Assembly: GCF_036226405.1 (NCBI RefSeq)
Contig: NZ_CP108464.1
Coordinates: 5,828,001-5,892,000 of the forward strand
DNA length: 64,000 nucleotides
Source of the DNA: Streptomyces sp. NBC_01260
GTDB lineage: Bacteria > Actinomycetota > Actinomycetes > Streptomycetales > Streptomycetaceae
Direction of reading: 5' to 3'
Shown one piece after another: positions 10,543-19,220 of this stretch; position 1 is the stretch's first letter; each line of letters opens with the position of its first letter. Under the pieces are notes generated by a model. The model was not told the DNA's origin, did not search any database, and saw only the letters and a program-made list of their open reading frames with translations. The position numbers and the translations under genes are program-made.

Positions 10543-11436
10543 TCAGACGTGGACGTCGTCCGCGGCCCGGCGGGTGGCCGGTACCTCCAGGGTGCACCGG
10601 TCGGAGGCCGTTTCGCTCCTGCGTGCGCGGCTTCTGGCCAGCGGGGCGGCGAGCAGCGTCAGCCCGACGAAGACGCCGATGGCCAGCAGCACGATCGTCG
10701 CGCCGGGCGGTACGTCCTGGTAGTACGAGGTCACGGTGCCGGCCAGCGTCACCGCCACCCCGATGACCACCGAGAGCACGAAGGTCACCTTGAAGGACCG
10801 GGTGATCTGCTGTGCGGCGGCGACCGGGACCACCATCAGGGCGCTGACCAGCAGCAGCCCGACGACCCGCATCGCGACGGTGACGGTGACCGCCGCGGTG
10901 ACCGCGACCAGCAGGTTCAGCACCCGCACCGGCAGCCCGGTGACCCGGGCGAACTCCTCGTCCTGGCTGACCGCGAACAGCTGCCGGCGCAGCCCCACCG
11001 TCACCAGCAGCACGAACGCCGCCAGGAGGCCGATCGCGGTGATGTCCTCGGAGGAGACCGTGGCGAGCGAGCCGAAGAGGTACGAGGTGAGGTTGGCGTT
11101 GGAGCCGGTGTCGGAGAGGTTGATCAGCAGGACACCGCCCGCCATGCCGCCGTAGAAGAGCATCGCCAGCGCGATGTCGCCGCGGGTGCGTCCGTACCAG
11201 CGGATCAGCTCCATGACGACCGCGCCCACGACGGCGACGGCGGTGGCCATCCAGACCGGGCTGGTGGAGAGCAGGAAGCCGAGGCCGACGCCGGTCATCG
11301 CGATATGGCCGATGCCGTCGCCCATCAGGGCCTGCCGGCGCTGCACCAGGTAGATGCCGACGGCGGGGGCGATGACGCCGACCAGCACGGCGGCGATCAG
11401 CGCCCGCTGCATGAAGGGAGGGGTGAGGAATTCCAT
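10543..11436 (-). CDS. znuB: Zinc ABC transporter permease
   Basis: A 297-residue ABC-3 type membrane protein with about eight hydrophobic helices. The N-terminus reads MEFLTPPFMQRALIAAVLVG, followed by the family motif LVQRRQALMGDGIGHIAMTG. It forms the channel through which zinc passes after release from ZnuA. It starts three bases after the znuC stop codon and is followed 65 bases later by zur. The long C-terminal tail past the last helix is charged. Zinc is preferred over manganese as substrate because of the zur and ZnuA neighbours. Confidence 0.93.
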   Translation of the reverse strand: MEFLTPPFMQRALIAAVLVGVIAPAVGIYLVQRRQALMGDGIGHIAMTGVGLGFLLSTSPVWMATAVAVVGAVVMELIRWYGRTRGDIALAMLFYGGMAGGVLLINLSDTGSNANLTSYLFGSLATVSSEDITAIGLLAAFVLLVTVGLRRQLFAVSQDEEFARVTGLPVRVLNLLVAVTAAVTVTVAMRVVGLLLVSALMVVPVAAAQQITRSFKVTFVLSVVIGVAVTLAGTVTSYYQDVPPGATIVLLAIGVFVGLTLLAAPLARSRARRSETASDRCTLEVPATRRAADDVHV

Positions 11437-11438
11437 GA

Positions 11439-12314
11439 TCAGCTCAGCAGTCCCGTCCGGACGGGCTCGGAAGCCGCGTGGGGGTGTACGTGGTCGTGGC
11501 CGGGCAGCGCGTGCTGTCCCAGCGCCTTCGGGGGTGGCCCGTCGTGCATCACGCAGCCGTCGCGCAGTACGACCGCGCGGTCGATCAGCGGTTCCAGCGG
11601 GCCCAGCTCGTGCAGGACGAGCAGCACGGTGGTGCCGGCCGTGACCTGCTCACGCAGGGTCGCGGCGAGGATCTCCTGGCTGGCCAGGTCGACGCCGGCC
11701 ATCGGCTCGTCCATGATCAGCAGCTCGGGTTCGGCGGCGAGCGCGCGGGCGATCAGGACGCGCTGGTGCTGGCCGCCGGAGAGGGCGTTCACCGAGTCCT
11801 TGGCGCGGTCGGCGAGCCCGACGAGTTCGATGGCCCGGTCGACTGCGGCGCGGTCGGCCTTGCGGGGCAGGCCCAGCTTGGTCCGGGACAGCCGCCCGGA
11901 GGAGACGACCTCGCGGATGGTGGCCGGTACGCCGCCGGCCGCCGTGGTGCGCTGCGGTACGTAGCCCACCCGCGCCCAGTCGCGGAACCGGCGCAGCGGG
12001 GTGCCGAAGAGCTCGACGGCGCCGCCGGTGAGCGGGACCTGGCCGATGGCGGAGCGTACGGCGGTCGACTTGCCGGAGCCGTTGGCACCGAGCAGTGCGA
12101 CGACCTCGCCGCGGTGCACGGTCAGATCGACGCCGCGCAGCACGGGGCGTGCTCCGAGGGTGGCCGTGGCGTCGCGCAGGACGATCACGGGTTCGGGGGT
12201 GGAGCTCGCGGGCTCGGGCATGAGCGCCTCCGGTGCTGCTGCGGGGTTCGGGCGGGGCGGATCGGGTGCGTCGGCCGGATCGGGCGCGGCGGTCGGGTCG
12301 GTCGGGTCGCTCAC
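11439..12314 (-). CDS. znuC: Zinc ABC transporter ATP-binding protein
   Basis: A 291-residue ATPase that drives zinc uptake. Walker A is GANGSGKST, the signature is LSGGQHQRV and Walker B is ELLIMDEP. The C-terminus carries a His-containing tail. The first 35 residues are a Pro/Ala-rich extension. The GTG start overlaps the znuA stop as GTGA, so translation is coupled; an ATG 31 codons in is possible but would lose the coupling. Confidence 0.92.
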   Translation of the reverse strand: MSDPTDPTAAPDPADAPDPPRPNPAAAPEALMPEPASSTPEPVIVLRDATATLGARPVLRGVDLTVHRGEVVALLGANGSGKSTAVRSAIGQVPLTGGAVELFGTPLRRFRDWARVGYVPQRTTAAGGVPATIREVVSSGRLSRTKLGLPRKADRAAVDRAIELVGLADRAKDSVNALSGGQHQRVLIARALAAEPELLIMDEPMAGVDLASQEILAATLREQVTAGTTVLLVLHELGPLEPLIDRAVVLRDGCVMHDGPPPKALGQHALPGHDHVHPHAASEPVRTGLLS

Positions 12315-13264
12315 TTCGCGCCGAGTGCCTTCTCCAGCGCGGCGAGGTTGGACCTCATGACCTCGATGTAGTCATCGCCCTTGGACTTGTCCGTGATTCC
12401 CTCCAGCGGGTCCAGGACGTCGGTCCGCAGGCCGGTGTCGCGGGCGACGGTCTTCGCCGTCTTGTCGCTGGCGAGCGTCTCGAAGAAGACGGTGGTGACC
12501 TTCTTCTTCTCCGCGATGGAGTGCAGGGCGCTGATCCGGGCGGGGCTGGGCTCGGCCTCGGGGTCGATGCCGGCGATGCCCTCCTGAGTGAGGCCGTAGC
12601 GCTCGGCCAGGTACCCGAAGGCGGAGTGGGTGGTGATGAACGTCCTGGTGGCGGTGGACTTCAGCCCCTTCTCGTACGCGGTGTCGAGCGCGCCGAGCTC
12701 CTTGACCAGGGTGTCGGTGTTCTTGCGGTAGTCCGCGGCGTGGTCCGGGTCGGTCTTCTCCAGGGACTTCCCGACCCCCTTGGCGACCTCGGCGTACTTC
12801 ACCGGGTCGAGCCAGATGTGCGGGTCGGCGCCGGGCTCCTCGCCCTCGTGCTCGTGGCCGTGCTCCTCGCCGCCGGCCTCGGTGCCGTGGTCCTCCAGCG
12901 TGGTCAGCTTCGCGGCGTCGACGGTGTGCTCCGACTCGGAGAGCTTGATCGCGTCGTCCACGGCGGGCTGGATGCCCTTGAGGTAGAGGATGTAGTCGGC
13001 GTCGCTGAGGCCGCCGATCTGCCGCGGGCTGAGCTCCAGGTCGTGCGGTTCCACGCCGGGCTTGGTGAGCGTGGAGACGGAGACGTGGCTGCCGCCTATT
13101 CGCTCGGCCAGGAACTGCATCGGATAGAACGATGCCACCACGTTCAGCTTGTCACCGCTCCTGTGGTCGGCGGCGTCGGATGACGAGCAGGCGGAGAGGG
13201 CGGTGAGGCCGAGGACGACTGCTCCGGCGACGGCTGCGGTGGGTATGAGGCGGCGTTCGTTCAT
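12311..13264 (-). CDS. znuA: Zinc ABC transporter substrate-binding lipoprotein
   Basis: A 317-residue cluster 9 binding protein. Residues 1-26 form a lipoprotein signal with LSAC lipobox, so it is tethered to the outer face of the membrane. A His/Glu-rich loop (EEHGHEHEGEEP, about residues 135-146) is typical of zinc-specific members and precedes HIWLDPVKYA. Conserved His in the N-terminal lobe (EPHDLELS) and THSAFGYLAERYGL complete the metal site. ATG 13264 lies seven bases after a -10-like hexamer. First gene of the zinc operon. Confidence 0.94.
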   Translation of the reverse strand: MNERRLIPTAAVAGAVVLGLTALSACSSSDAADHRSGDKLNVVASFYPMQFLAERIGGSHVSVSTLTKPGVEPHDLELSPRQIGGLSDADYILYLKGIQPAVDDAIKLSESEHTVDAAKLTTLEDHGTEAGGEEHGHEHEGEEPGADPHIWLDPVKYAEVAKGVGKSLEKTDPDHAADYRKNTDTLVKELGALDTAYEKGLKSTATRTFITTHSAFGYLAERYGLTQEGIAGIDPEAEPSPARISALHSIAEKKKVTTVFFETLASDKTAKTVARDTGLRTDVLDPLEGITDKSKGDDYIEVMRSNLAALEKALGAK

Positions 13265-13271
13265 GACAGTC

Positions 13272-13301
13272 ATTTTCAACTAAAGTGGAAACGATTGTCA
13301 A
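13272..13301 (-). promoter_or_regulatory. znuA promoter with Zur-box-like operator
   Basis: On the minus strand TTGACA (13301-13296) and GAAAAT (13277-13272) are separated by 18 bases, and ATG 13264 follows seven bases later, so the mRNA may be leaderless. TGGAAACGATTGTCA (13286-13300, plus strand) is an imperfect 7-1-7 inverted repeat similar to Streptomyces Zur boxes and covers the -35 element. Repression by Zur with zinc would block RNA polymerase. Confidence 0.6.
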
Positions 13302-13472
13302 CAAGGGTGATGAGATGCCTCCGGGAGCGGCTGTCCCGATACCGATTTGATCGAAGGGGCGTGCCCGCCGGTAATCTGGGGCATTCGCCCGCCCGTCTCC
13401 CGACCTCCACCCCCCACCGAGGCGCTCCGCGCCGCCCCTGTCCAATTTCGCCGTCGTAATGAAGAGAGCACC

Positions 13473-14855
13473 GTGGCCGCCGACAAGATCGACTCCATCG
13501 TCAGCCTGAGCAAGCGCCGTGGCTTCGTTTTCCCCTGTAGCGAGATCTACGGTGGCCAGCGTGCCGCCTGGGACTACGGACCGCTGGGCGTTGAGCTCAA
13601 GGAGAACCTCAAGCGCCAGTGGTGGCGCTACATGGTCACTTCGCGCGAGGACGTGGTCGGGCTCGACTCGTCGGTCATCCTGGCCCCCGAGGTGTGGGTG
13701 GCCTCCGGCCACGTGGCCACGTTCTCCGACCCGCTGACCGAGTGCACCTCCTGCCACAAGCGCTACCGCGCGGACCACCTGGAGGAGGCGTACGAGGAGA
13801 AGCACGGCAAGCCGCCGGTCAATGGCCTCGCCGACCTCAACTGCCCCAACTGCGGCAACAAGGGCACCTTCACCGAGCCCAAGCAGTTCTCCGGCCTGCT
13901 CTCCACGCACCTCGGCCCGACCCAGGACTCCGGCTCGGTCGCGTACCTGCGTCCCGAGACGGCCCAGGGCATCTTCACCAACTTCGGCCAGGTGCAGCAG
14001 ACTTCCCGCAAGAAGCCGCCGTTCGGCATCGCGCAGATGGGCAAGTCCTTCCGGAACGAGATCACTCCGGGCAACTTCATCTTCCGCACCCGCGAGTTCG
14101 AGCAGATGGAGATGGAGTTCTTCGTCAAGCCGGGCGAGGACGAGCAGTGGCAGGAGTACTGGATGGAGCAGCGCTGGAACTGGTACACCGGCCTCGGCAT
14201 GCGCGAGGAGAACATGCGGTGGTTCGAGCACCCGGCGGAGAAGCTCTCCCACTACTCCAAGCGCACCGCTGACATCGAGTACCGCTTCCGCTTCGGAGGC
14301 AGCGAGTGGGGCGAGTTGGAGGGCGTCGCCAACCGCACGGACTACGACCTGAAGGCGCACTCCAAGGCCTCGGGCACGGACCTGTCCTTCTTCGACCAGG
14401 AGGCCGGCGAGCGCTGGACCCCCTACGTCATCGAGCCGGCGGCCGGTGTCGGCCGCTCGGTCCTGGCCTTCCTGCTGGACGCCTACATCGAGGACGAGGC
14501 GCCCAACGCCAAGGGCGTCATGGAGAAGCGCACCGTGATGCGCCTCGACCCGCGCCTGGCGCCGGTCAAGGTCGCGGTCCTGCCGCTGTCCCGCAACCCC
14601 CAGCTCTCGCCGAAGGCCAAGGGCCTCGCCGCCGACCTGCGGCAGAACTGGAACATCGAGTTCGACGACGCCGGCGCCATCGGCCGCCGTTACCGTCGCC
14701 AGGACGAGATCGGTACGCCGTTCTGCGTCACCGTCGACTTCGACACCCTCGACGACAACGCGGTGACGGTGCGCGAGCGCGACACCATGAAGCAGGAGCG
14801 CGTCTCGCTGGACCAGATCCAGGCGTACCTCGGCGCCCGACTGCTCGGCTGCTGA
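13473..14855 (+). CDS. glyS: Glycine-tRNA ligase, alpha2 (single-chain) type
   Basis: Charges tRNA-Gly. A 460-residue class II synthetase. Motifs include [26 protein letters not shown] at the N-terminus, motif 2 in [14 protein letters not shown] and motif 3 near the end of the catalytic domain ([14 protein letters not shown]). A CxxC pair set ([15 protein letters not shown]) indicates a zinc insertion. The C-terminal anticodon-binding domain begins at about residue 360. The GTG start at 13473 is preceded by GAAGAGA; the upstream frame is low-complexity. Confidence 0.96.
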   Translation: MAADKIDSIVSLSKRRGFVFPCSEIYGGQRAAWDYGPLGVELKENLKRQWWRYMVTSREDVVGLDSSVILAPEVWVASGHVATFSDPLTECTSCHKRYRADHLEEAYEEKHGKPPVNGLADLNCPNCGNKGTFTEPKQFSGLLSTHLGPTQDSGSVAYLRPETAQGIFTNFGQVQQTSRKKPPFGIAQMGKSFRNEITPGNFIFRTREFEQMEMEFFVKPGEDEQWQEYWMEQRWNWYTGLGMREENMRWFEHPAEKLSHYSKRTADIEYRFRFGGSEWGELEGVANRTDYDLKAHSKASGTDLSFFDQEAGERWTPYVIEPAAGVGRSVLAFLLDAYIEDEAPNAKGVMEKRTVMRLDPRLAPVKVAVLPLSRNPQLSPKAKGLAADLRQNWNIEFDDAGAIGRRYRRQDEIGTPFCVTVDFDTLDDNAVTVRERDTMKQERVSLDQIQAYLGARLLGC

Positions 14856-14894
14856 TCCGCCGCATCTGCTGATCCGTCGCATCCGCTGGATGAG

Positions 14895-14924
14895 GCCCCC
14901 GGTTCCCCGAACGGAACCGGGGGC
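14895..14924 (+). terminator. Terminator after glyS
   Basis: GCCCCCGGTTCC (14895-14906) and GGAACCGGGGGC (14913-14924) form a perfect 12-base-pair stem with a six-base loop, followed by TTCGTG. It lies 40 bases after the glyS stop. Confidence 0.85.
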
Positions 14925-14963
14925 TTCGTGCACACTGGGCACAATCGTCCACAGGAGGCTCGG

Positions 14964-15170
14964 ATGCCGTCCATGACCACGAGCAAGGTCAGCAGATGGG
15001 ACCAGCACGGCCGTGAACACATAGTCCACGTAAGGAAGTCGGGGATGCAGCGGCAGTTGAGCTGCGACACCTGCGACTGGCGCAAGGGGGCGCAGTTCCT
15101 GCCCTGGCTCAAGGCCGAGGAGCACCTCGCCGAGGCGCACCAGGCAACGGTCGACCCGACGGCGACGTAG
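14964..15170 (+). CDS. Small conserved Streptomyces protein with CxxC and His pair
   Basis: A 68-residue cytoplasmic protein. CDTCDW (about residues 34-39) followed by EEHLAEAH resembles a small CCHH-type zinc finger with unusual spacing. AGGAGG lies seven bases before the ATG at 14964, giving a confident start. It stands alone between the glyS terminator and a convergent TetR gene. Function unknown. Confidence 0.7.
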   Translation: MPSMTTSKVSRWDQHGREHIVHVRKSGMQRQLSCDTCDWRKGAQFLPWLKAEEHLAEAHQATVDPTAT

Positions 15171-15271
15171 CCGAAGCCCCAGTCGAAGCCACCGTCGTGG
15201 CCTGCGTGGAGCCCGCCGCGCGTCGCCCCGCAGGCGCCGTACCCTTGTTGCCCGTTGCCCGTTGCCCGTCG

Positions 15272-15859
15272 TCAGGCGCGCAGGCCGCGCAGCAGCAGAT
15301 CCGAGACGGCGGTGAACTCGGCGACGATGGCGGGTTTCTGCCACTCGGCGGCATACGCCGGGTCGTGGAAGCGCGCCGTCGCGTCGAAGACCGCCTGGGC
15401 GGCGGCCGCGGGGTCGTCCACGGCGAACTGCCCGTCGGCCACCCCCTCCTCGATCATCTCCCGCAGCTGGCCCACCAGTTCGCGGATGTGCTCCTCGACC
15501 ACGGTGCTCTCGCCCATCAGCACCTCATAGGTGGCGAACAGCTCCGGATCGTCACCCGCTTTGTGCCGCTTGGCCTCGAACAGCGCCTCCAGCCACTGCC
15601 GCAGCTTCGCCGGGGCGGGCTGGGCCGAGGCGTGCAGGATCTCGGTGAGCGCCAGCTCCGTGCGGGTCAGCCAGCGACCGGTCACGGCCTCGCGCAGGGC
15701 GGCCTTCGTGCGGAAGTGGCGGTACACGCTGCCGTGGCTGACGCCGAGCGCCCGGGCCACGTCGACCACGGTCGCCTTGGCGGGGCCGTAGCGGCGCAGC
15801 ACGTCCTCGGTGGCTTCGAGGATGCGCTCGGGAGTCAGCGGATCGGGTGGCGGCGTCAT
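15272..15859 (-). CDS. TetR/AcrR-family transcriptional regulator
   Basis: A 195-residue repressor. The N-terminal helix-turn-helix (ILEATEDVLRRYGPAKATVVDVARALGV, then HGSVYRHFRTKAALREAV) is typical. The C-terminal part is all-helical with no recognised ligand domain. It lies 133 bases downstream of an aldo/keto reductase on the same strand. Two good inverted repeats before that reductase are candidate operators, so the likely target is the reductase, and perhaps the regulator itself through read-through. Ligand unknown. Confidence 0.88.
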   Translation of the reverse strand: MTPPPDPLTPERILEATEDVLRRYGPAKATVVDVARALGVSHGSVYRHFRTKAALREAVTGRWLTRTELALTEILHASAQPAPAKLRQWLEALFEAKRHKAGDDPELFATYEVLMGESTVVEEHIRELVGQLREMIEEGVADGQFAVDDPAAAAQAVFDATARFHDPAYAAEWQKPAIVAEFTAVSDLLLRGLRA

Positions 15860-15992
15860 CGCGGGTGTGCTGCCTTTCGGGGGCGTCGAGCGGCTTCGGG
15901 CGGCTTCGGGCGGCTGGGGGCCGGCGGCCGGACCGGGTCTCGCGTACGGCTTCCCGGCGGTGTCGCCGAGCCCCGCTGACCGTACCCGGAGG

Positions 15993-17006
15993 TCAGCGCT
16001 CGCTGTCCAGGTGGGCCATCTGGCTGTCGGGGTAGCGGGCGCCCGCCGCCGCGCCGGCCGGGACGGCCTCCTCGATCGCGGCGAGATCGGCCGCGGTCAG
16101 CTCCACGTCCAGGGAGCCGAGAGCCTCGGTCAGCCGGTCGCGCCTGCGGGCTCCGACCAGCGGCACGATGTCCGCGCCCTGGGCGAGGACCCAGGCGATG
16201 GCGATCTGCGCGACCGTGACGCCCTTCTGCTCGGCGATCTTGCGGAGCGCGTCGACCAGGTCGAGGTTGTGCTGGAGGTTCTCGTCCTGGAAGCGGGGGC
16301 TCATGGTCCGGAAGTCACCGGCGGCCAGCTCGCGGTCACGGGTGAAGTGGCCGCTGATCAGACCGCGGGAGAGCACCCCGTACGCCGTGACGCCGATGCC
16401 GAGCTCCCGGCAGGCGGGCAGGATCTCCGCCTCGATGGACCGGGAGATCAGCGAGTACTCGATCTGCAGATCGGAGATCGGGGCGACGGACGCCGCCCGC
16501 CGGATCGTCTCCGCGCCGACTTCGGAGAGGCCGACGTGGCGGACGTGTCCGGCCTCGACCAGCTCGGCGATGGCTCCGACGGTCTCCTCGATCGGGACGT
16601 CGGGGTCGAGCCGGGCGATCCGGTAGACGTCGATGTGGTCGAGGCCCAGCCGCTGGAGTGAGTAGGCCGCGAAGTTCTTGACCGCTGCCGGGCGGCCGTC
16701 ATAGCCGCTGAAGCCGCCCTCGACCGTCCGCAGTGCGCCGAACTTCACGCTGGTCAGGGCCTGTTCCCGGGCGGCGGCGGGGGCGGTGCGCAGGGCCTCG
16801 TTGATCAGTAGCTCGTTGTGGCCCATGCCGTAGAAGTCGCCGGTGTCCAGCAGGTTGATGCCGGTGTCGAGCGCGGCATGAATGGTGGCGACCGACTCGG
16901 CGCGGTCGGCCTCGCCGTACAGCGCGGACATTCCCATGCAGCCGAGGCCGAGCGCGGAGACCTGCGGGCCGGTGGAGCCGAGGGTGTGGGTGCGAAGGGC
17001 GGTCAT
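15993..17006 (-). CDS. Aldo/keto reductase
   Basis: A 337-residue TIM-barrel NADPH-dependent oxidoreductase. The tetrad Asp and Tyr are in NLLDTGDFYGMG and the Lys is in TSVKFG. The position of the usual catalytic His (normally HRVDP) reads IARLDP, so His is replaced by Ala; I recall a subfamily with this ARLDP variant, so the change may alter rather than abolish activity. ATG 17006 has GGGAGTT just upstream; the frame continues to 17189 without a site. Expression is probably controlled by the TetR gene downstream through palindromes at 17052-17107. Substrate unknown. Confidence 0.88.
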   Translation of the reverse strand: MTALRTHTLGSTGPQVSALGLGCMGMSALYGEADRAESVATIHAALDTGINLLDTGDFYGMGHNELLINEALRTAPAAAREQALTSVKFGALRTVEGGFSGYDGRPAAVKNFAAYSLQRLGLDHIDVYRIARLDPDVPIEETVGAIAELVEAGHVRHVGLSEVGAETIRRAASVAPISDLQIEYSLISRSIEAEILPACRELGIGVTAYGVLSRGLISGHFTRDRELAAGDFRTMSPRFQDENLQHNLDLVDALRKIAEQKGVTVAQIAIAWVLAQGADIVPLVGARRRDRLTEALGSLDVELTAADLAAIEEAVPAGAAAGARYPDSQMAHLDSER

Positions 17007-17051
17007 GAGGAACTCCCGAGTGGGCGGAGGAGAGCGGAGAGGAGAGCGGAG

Positions 17052-17078
17052 TGTCATGCATGCATATCGACCATGACA
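17052..17078. promoter_or_regulatory. Second inverted repeat before the aldo/keto reductase
   Basis: TGTCATG (17052-17058) and CATGACA (17072-17078) are perfect seven-base arms with a 13-base spacer that itself contains ATGCAT. It lies between the first palindrome and the gene. It may be a second operator or a leader hairpin. Confidence 0.4.
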
Positions 17079-17085
17079 TACGCGA

Positions 17086-17107
17086 TGACAGATTTCAATA
17101 TCTGTCA
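17086..17107. promoter_or_regulatory. Perfect 22-base palindromic operator candidate
   Basis: TGACAGAT and ATCTGTCA flank a six-base spacer (TTCAAT) 80 bases upstream of the aldo/keto reductase start. Perfect arms and size fit a TetR dimer site. The neighbouring TetR regulator is the obvious candidate. Confidence 0.55.
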
Positions 17108-17304
17108 GTCCATGTTCCCTCTTCGGGGTGATCCGGCCGGACGAAAATCCGGTGCTGGAGCCGCTCCGGGCGCGGTACCGTTTCGGCATGTCTCCGTTCT
17201 TCCAGATCTACGAGTGAGCGCGCGGCGGGTCCGACCACCCGCCGCCCACCGGATCGATCCAGGGTCGTTTCAGACCTCACTTTCACCATGAATGGGAGAA
17301 CCCC

Positions 17305-17547
17305 GTGGCCAAGAGCCGTAACAACCTTCTCGGCGTCGGCGGACAACGGAAGAAGCTGTCCCGCGCCGAGCAGCAGGGCGCAGGTCCCGAGCGCAACGCC
17401 GACCGGAAGACAGCGGCCGAGCAGAAGCAGGAGCTGCTGCGCAAGATGCGGGAGCGTGCCGGCCACCCCGAGCAGGCGGACGACGCCGCCGAGCGGGACG
17501 CCCCGGCACAGGACGCCGCCGAGCAGGACGCCCCGGCACAGAGCTGA
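17305..17547 (+). CDS. DUF6243-family small protein
   Basis: An 80-residue very hydrophilic protein. MAKSRNNLLGVGGQRKKLS at the start and KQELLRKMRER in the middle match the DUF6243 family of Streptomyces. The tail repeats an Ala/Asp/Pro/Gln unit (ERDAPAQDAAEQDAPAQ), a tandem duplication of about 24 bases. GTG start with GGGAG eight bases upstream. No function known for the family. A strong terminator follows. Confidence 0.8.
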   Translation: MAKSRNNLLGVGGQRKKLSRAEQQGAGPERNADRKTAAEQKQELLRKMRERAGHPEQADDAAERDAPAQDAAEQDAPAQS

Positions 17548-17587
17548 CGCCCGCTCGCAGTGAGCGGGCCGCACCACACGTACGACC

Positions 17588-17620
17588 GTGGCCCGGAACA
17601 CCTGAGGTGTTCCGGGCCAC
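17588..17620. terminator. Perfect bidirectional terminator
   Basis: GTGGCCCGGAACACC pairs perfectly with GGTGTTCCGGGCCAC around a three-base TGA loop. It lies between the DUF6243 gene and the convergent efflux gene. Confidence 0.9.
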
Positions 17621-17637
17621 CGGCGTTCCGGACGTGC

Positions 17638-19110
17638 TCAGGCGACCGTGCGCGGCAGCCTCAGGCTCAGCAGCGTCGTCAGCACCACCGTGCCCAGCTG
17701 CACCAGCAGCGTCACGATCAGCGCGTCCCGCATCCCCGACCCCGGTGCCAGCGAAAGGAACAGCGAACCGAGCGTCGCCACGCCCAGCGCCAGCGCCGCC
17801 TGCTGAGTCGTCGTCATGACTCCGCCGCCCACGCCGGCCCGCTCCGGCGGCACGTCGGAGAGCACGATGCGGAACAGGACGGGCAGCTGGAGCCCCTGGC
17901 CGAGACCGGCGATCGCCATCCCCGGCATCAGCCCAAGCAGCCCCAGTCCGGACCAGCCGCGCCATACGGTGAGTGCCAGCACCACCACGCCGAGGGCCTG
18001 GATGAGCCCGCCGGCCGTCACGACCCGGCTGCCGTACCGCTGCACCAGCCCCGGACCGGCCAGCGAGGCGACGAAGAAGGCCGCCGCCATCGGGGCCATC
18101 GACAGGCCGGACGCCGCCGGACCCAGCTTCAGGCCCTGCTGGAGCGCCACCGCGATGACGAACATGAAGCCGCCGAAGCCGACCGAGAACGGCAGCACCA
18201 GCGACAGCCCGCGCCGCAGCGAGTCGAGCCGCAGCAGGCTCGGCGGGACCAGCGGGATCCGGCCGCTCCGGTCGGCCCGCCGCTCCACCCGGTAGAAGGC
18301 GGCCGCGGTGAACGGGAACAGCGCCAGCGAGACCCAGGTCCACAGCGGCCAGCCCGCCGCACGCCCCTCGGTCAGCGGGGCCAGCAGCGTGACCAGTGAC
18401 GCGGCGAGTAGCAGCGTGCCCGGTACGTCGACCGGCGCGGGCCGCTCCGAGCGCGTCTCCGGCACCGAGCGGGCCGCCAGTACCAGCCCCACCGCCGCCA
18501 CCGGAACGTTGACCAGGAACACCGACCGCCAGCCCGCGCTCTCGCCGAGCACCGACGACAGCGGCGCGGCGGCGACCAGTACCCCGCCCAGGATCTGGCC
18601 CGCGACCATGGAGAGTCCGGCTGTCGCCCCGTACAGGCTCATCGCCCTGGCCCGCCGGTGTCCCGAGGTGGCCGCCTGGATGGTGGCGAGCACCTGCGGC
18701 AGCATCAGCGCCGCCGCGGCGCCCTGGGCCACCCGTGCCCCGACCAGCGTCCAGGCGTTCGGTGCGAGCCCGCAGGCCAGTGAGGTGAGCCCGAAGGCCG
18801 CGATGCCCAGCAGGAAGAGCCGGCGCCGGCCGGCCATGTCGCCGAGCCGGCCGCCGAGTACGAGCAGGACGGCGTAGGCGAGCCCGTAGCCCGCGACGAC
18901 GAGTTCCAGCAGCGCGGGACCCGCGGCCAGATCGTGGTCGATGGTGGGGAGGGCGACGTTCACGATGAAGAAGTCGATCAGGGGAAGAGCCGCACCCAGC
19001 AACACGGTGAACAGACCCAGCGCGCCGAGCACCGGCGTGGGGTGGTCGTGCCGCACCACGGGGGCGGCGGTGGTGGCGGATGTCTTCGATCGTACGGAGG
19101 AATCACTCAC
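17638..19110 (-). CDS. DHA2-family MFS efflux transporter
   Basis: A 490-residue 14-helix drug:proton antiporter. Typical motifs are LPLIDFFIVNVALPTID in helix 1, GGRLGDMAGRRRLFLLG (motif A, loop 2-3) and GWRSVFLVNVPV (motif C region, helix 5-6). The frame is open to ATG 19182 but the GTG at 19110 is preferred, because direct repeats resembling an operator (19137-19166) then fall upstream. It is divergent from an MmyB-like regulator gene, the likely controller. Exported compound unknown. Confidence 0.88.
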   Translation of the reverse strand: MSDSSVRSKTSATTAAPVVRHDHPTPVLGALGLFTVLLGAALPLIDFFIVNVALPTIDHDLAAGPALLELVVAGYGLAYAVLLVLGGRLGDMAGRRRLFLLGIAAFGLTSLACGLAPNAWTLVGARVAQGAAAALMLPQVLATIQAATSGHRRARAMSLYGATAGLSMVAGQILGGVLVAAAPLSSVLGESAGWRSVFLVNVPVAAVGLVLAARSVPETRSERPAPVDVPGTLLLAASLVTLLAPLTEGRAAGWPLWTWVSLALFPFTAAAFYRVERRADRSGRIPLVPPSLLRLDSLRRGLSLVLPFSVGFGGFMFVIAVALQQGLKLGPAASGLSMAPMAAAFFVASLAGPGLVQRYGSRVVTAGGLIQALGVVVLALTVWRGWSGLGLLGLMPGMAIAGLGQGLQLPVLFRIVLSDVPPERAGVGGGVMTTTQQAALALGVATLGSLFLSLAPGSGMRDALIVTLLVQLGTVVLTTLLSLRLPRTVA

Positions 19111-19136
19111 GGCATCGACGATGGCTCTTCCCGAAG

Positions 19137-19167
19137 CCTGGTACCAGAGTTTCTTTATCCTGGTACA
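19137..19167. promoter_or_regulatory. CCTGGTAC direct repeats in the divergent promoter
   Basis: CCTGGTAC occurs at 19137-19144 and 19159-19166, exactly 22 bases (about two helical turns) apart; the first copy is also part of the palindrome CTGGTACCAG. The spacing suits a regulator dimer-of-dimers. It lies between the efflux gene and the MmyB-like regulator gene and probably controls both. Confidence 0.5.
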
Positions 19168-19220
19168 AGTAGCACCCGGCATGGTGTCGGGCCGTCCAGC
19201 AAGCTGGAGGAATGACGACG

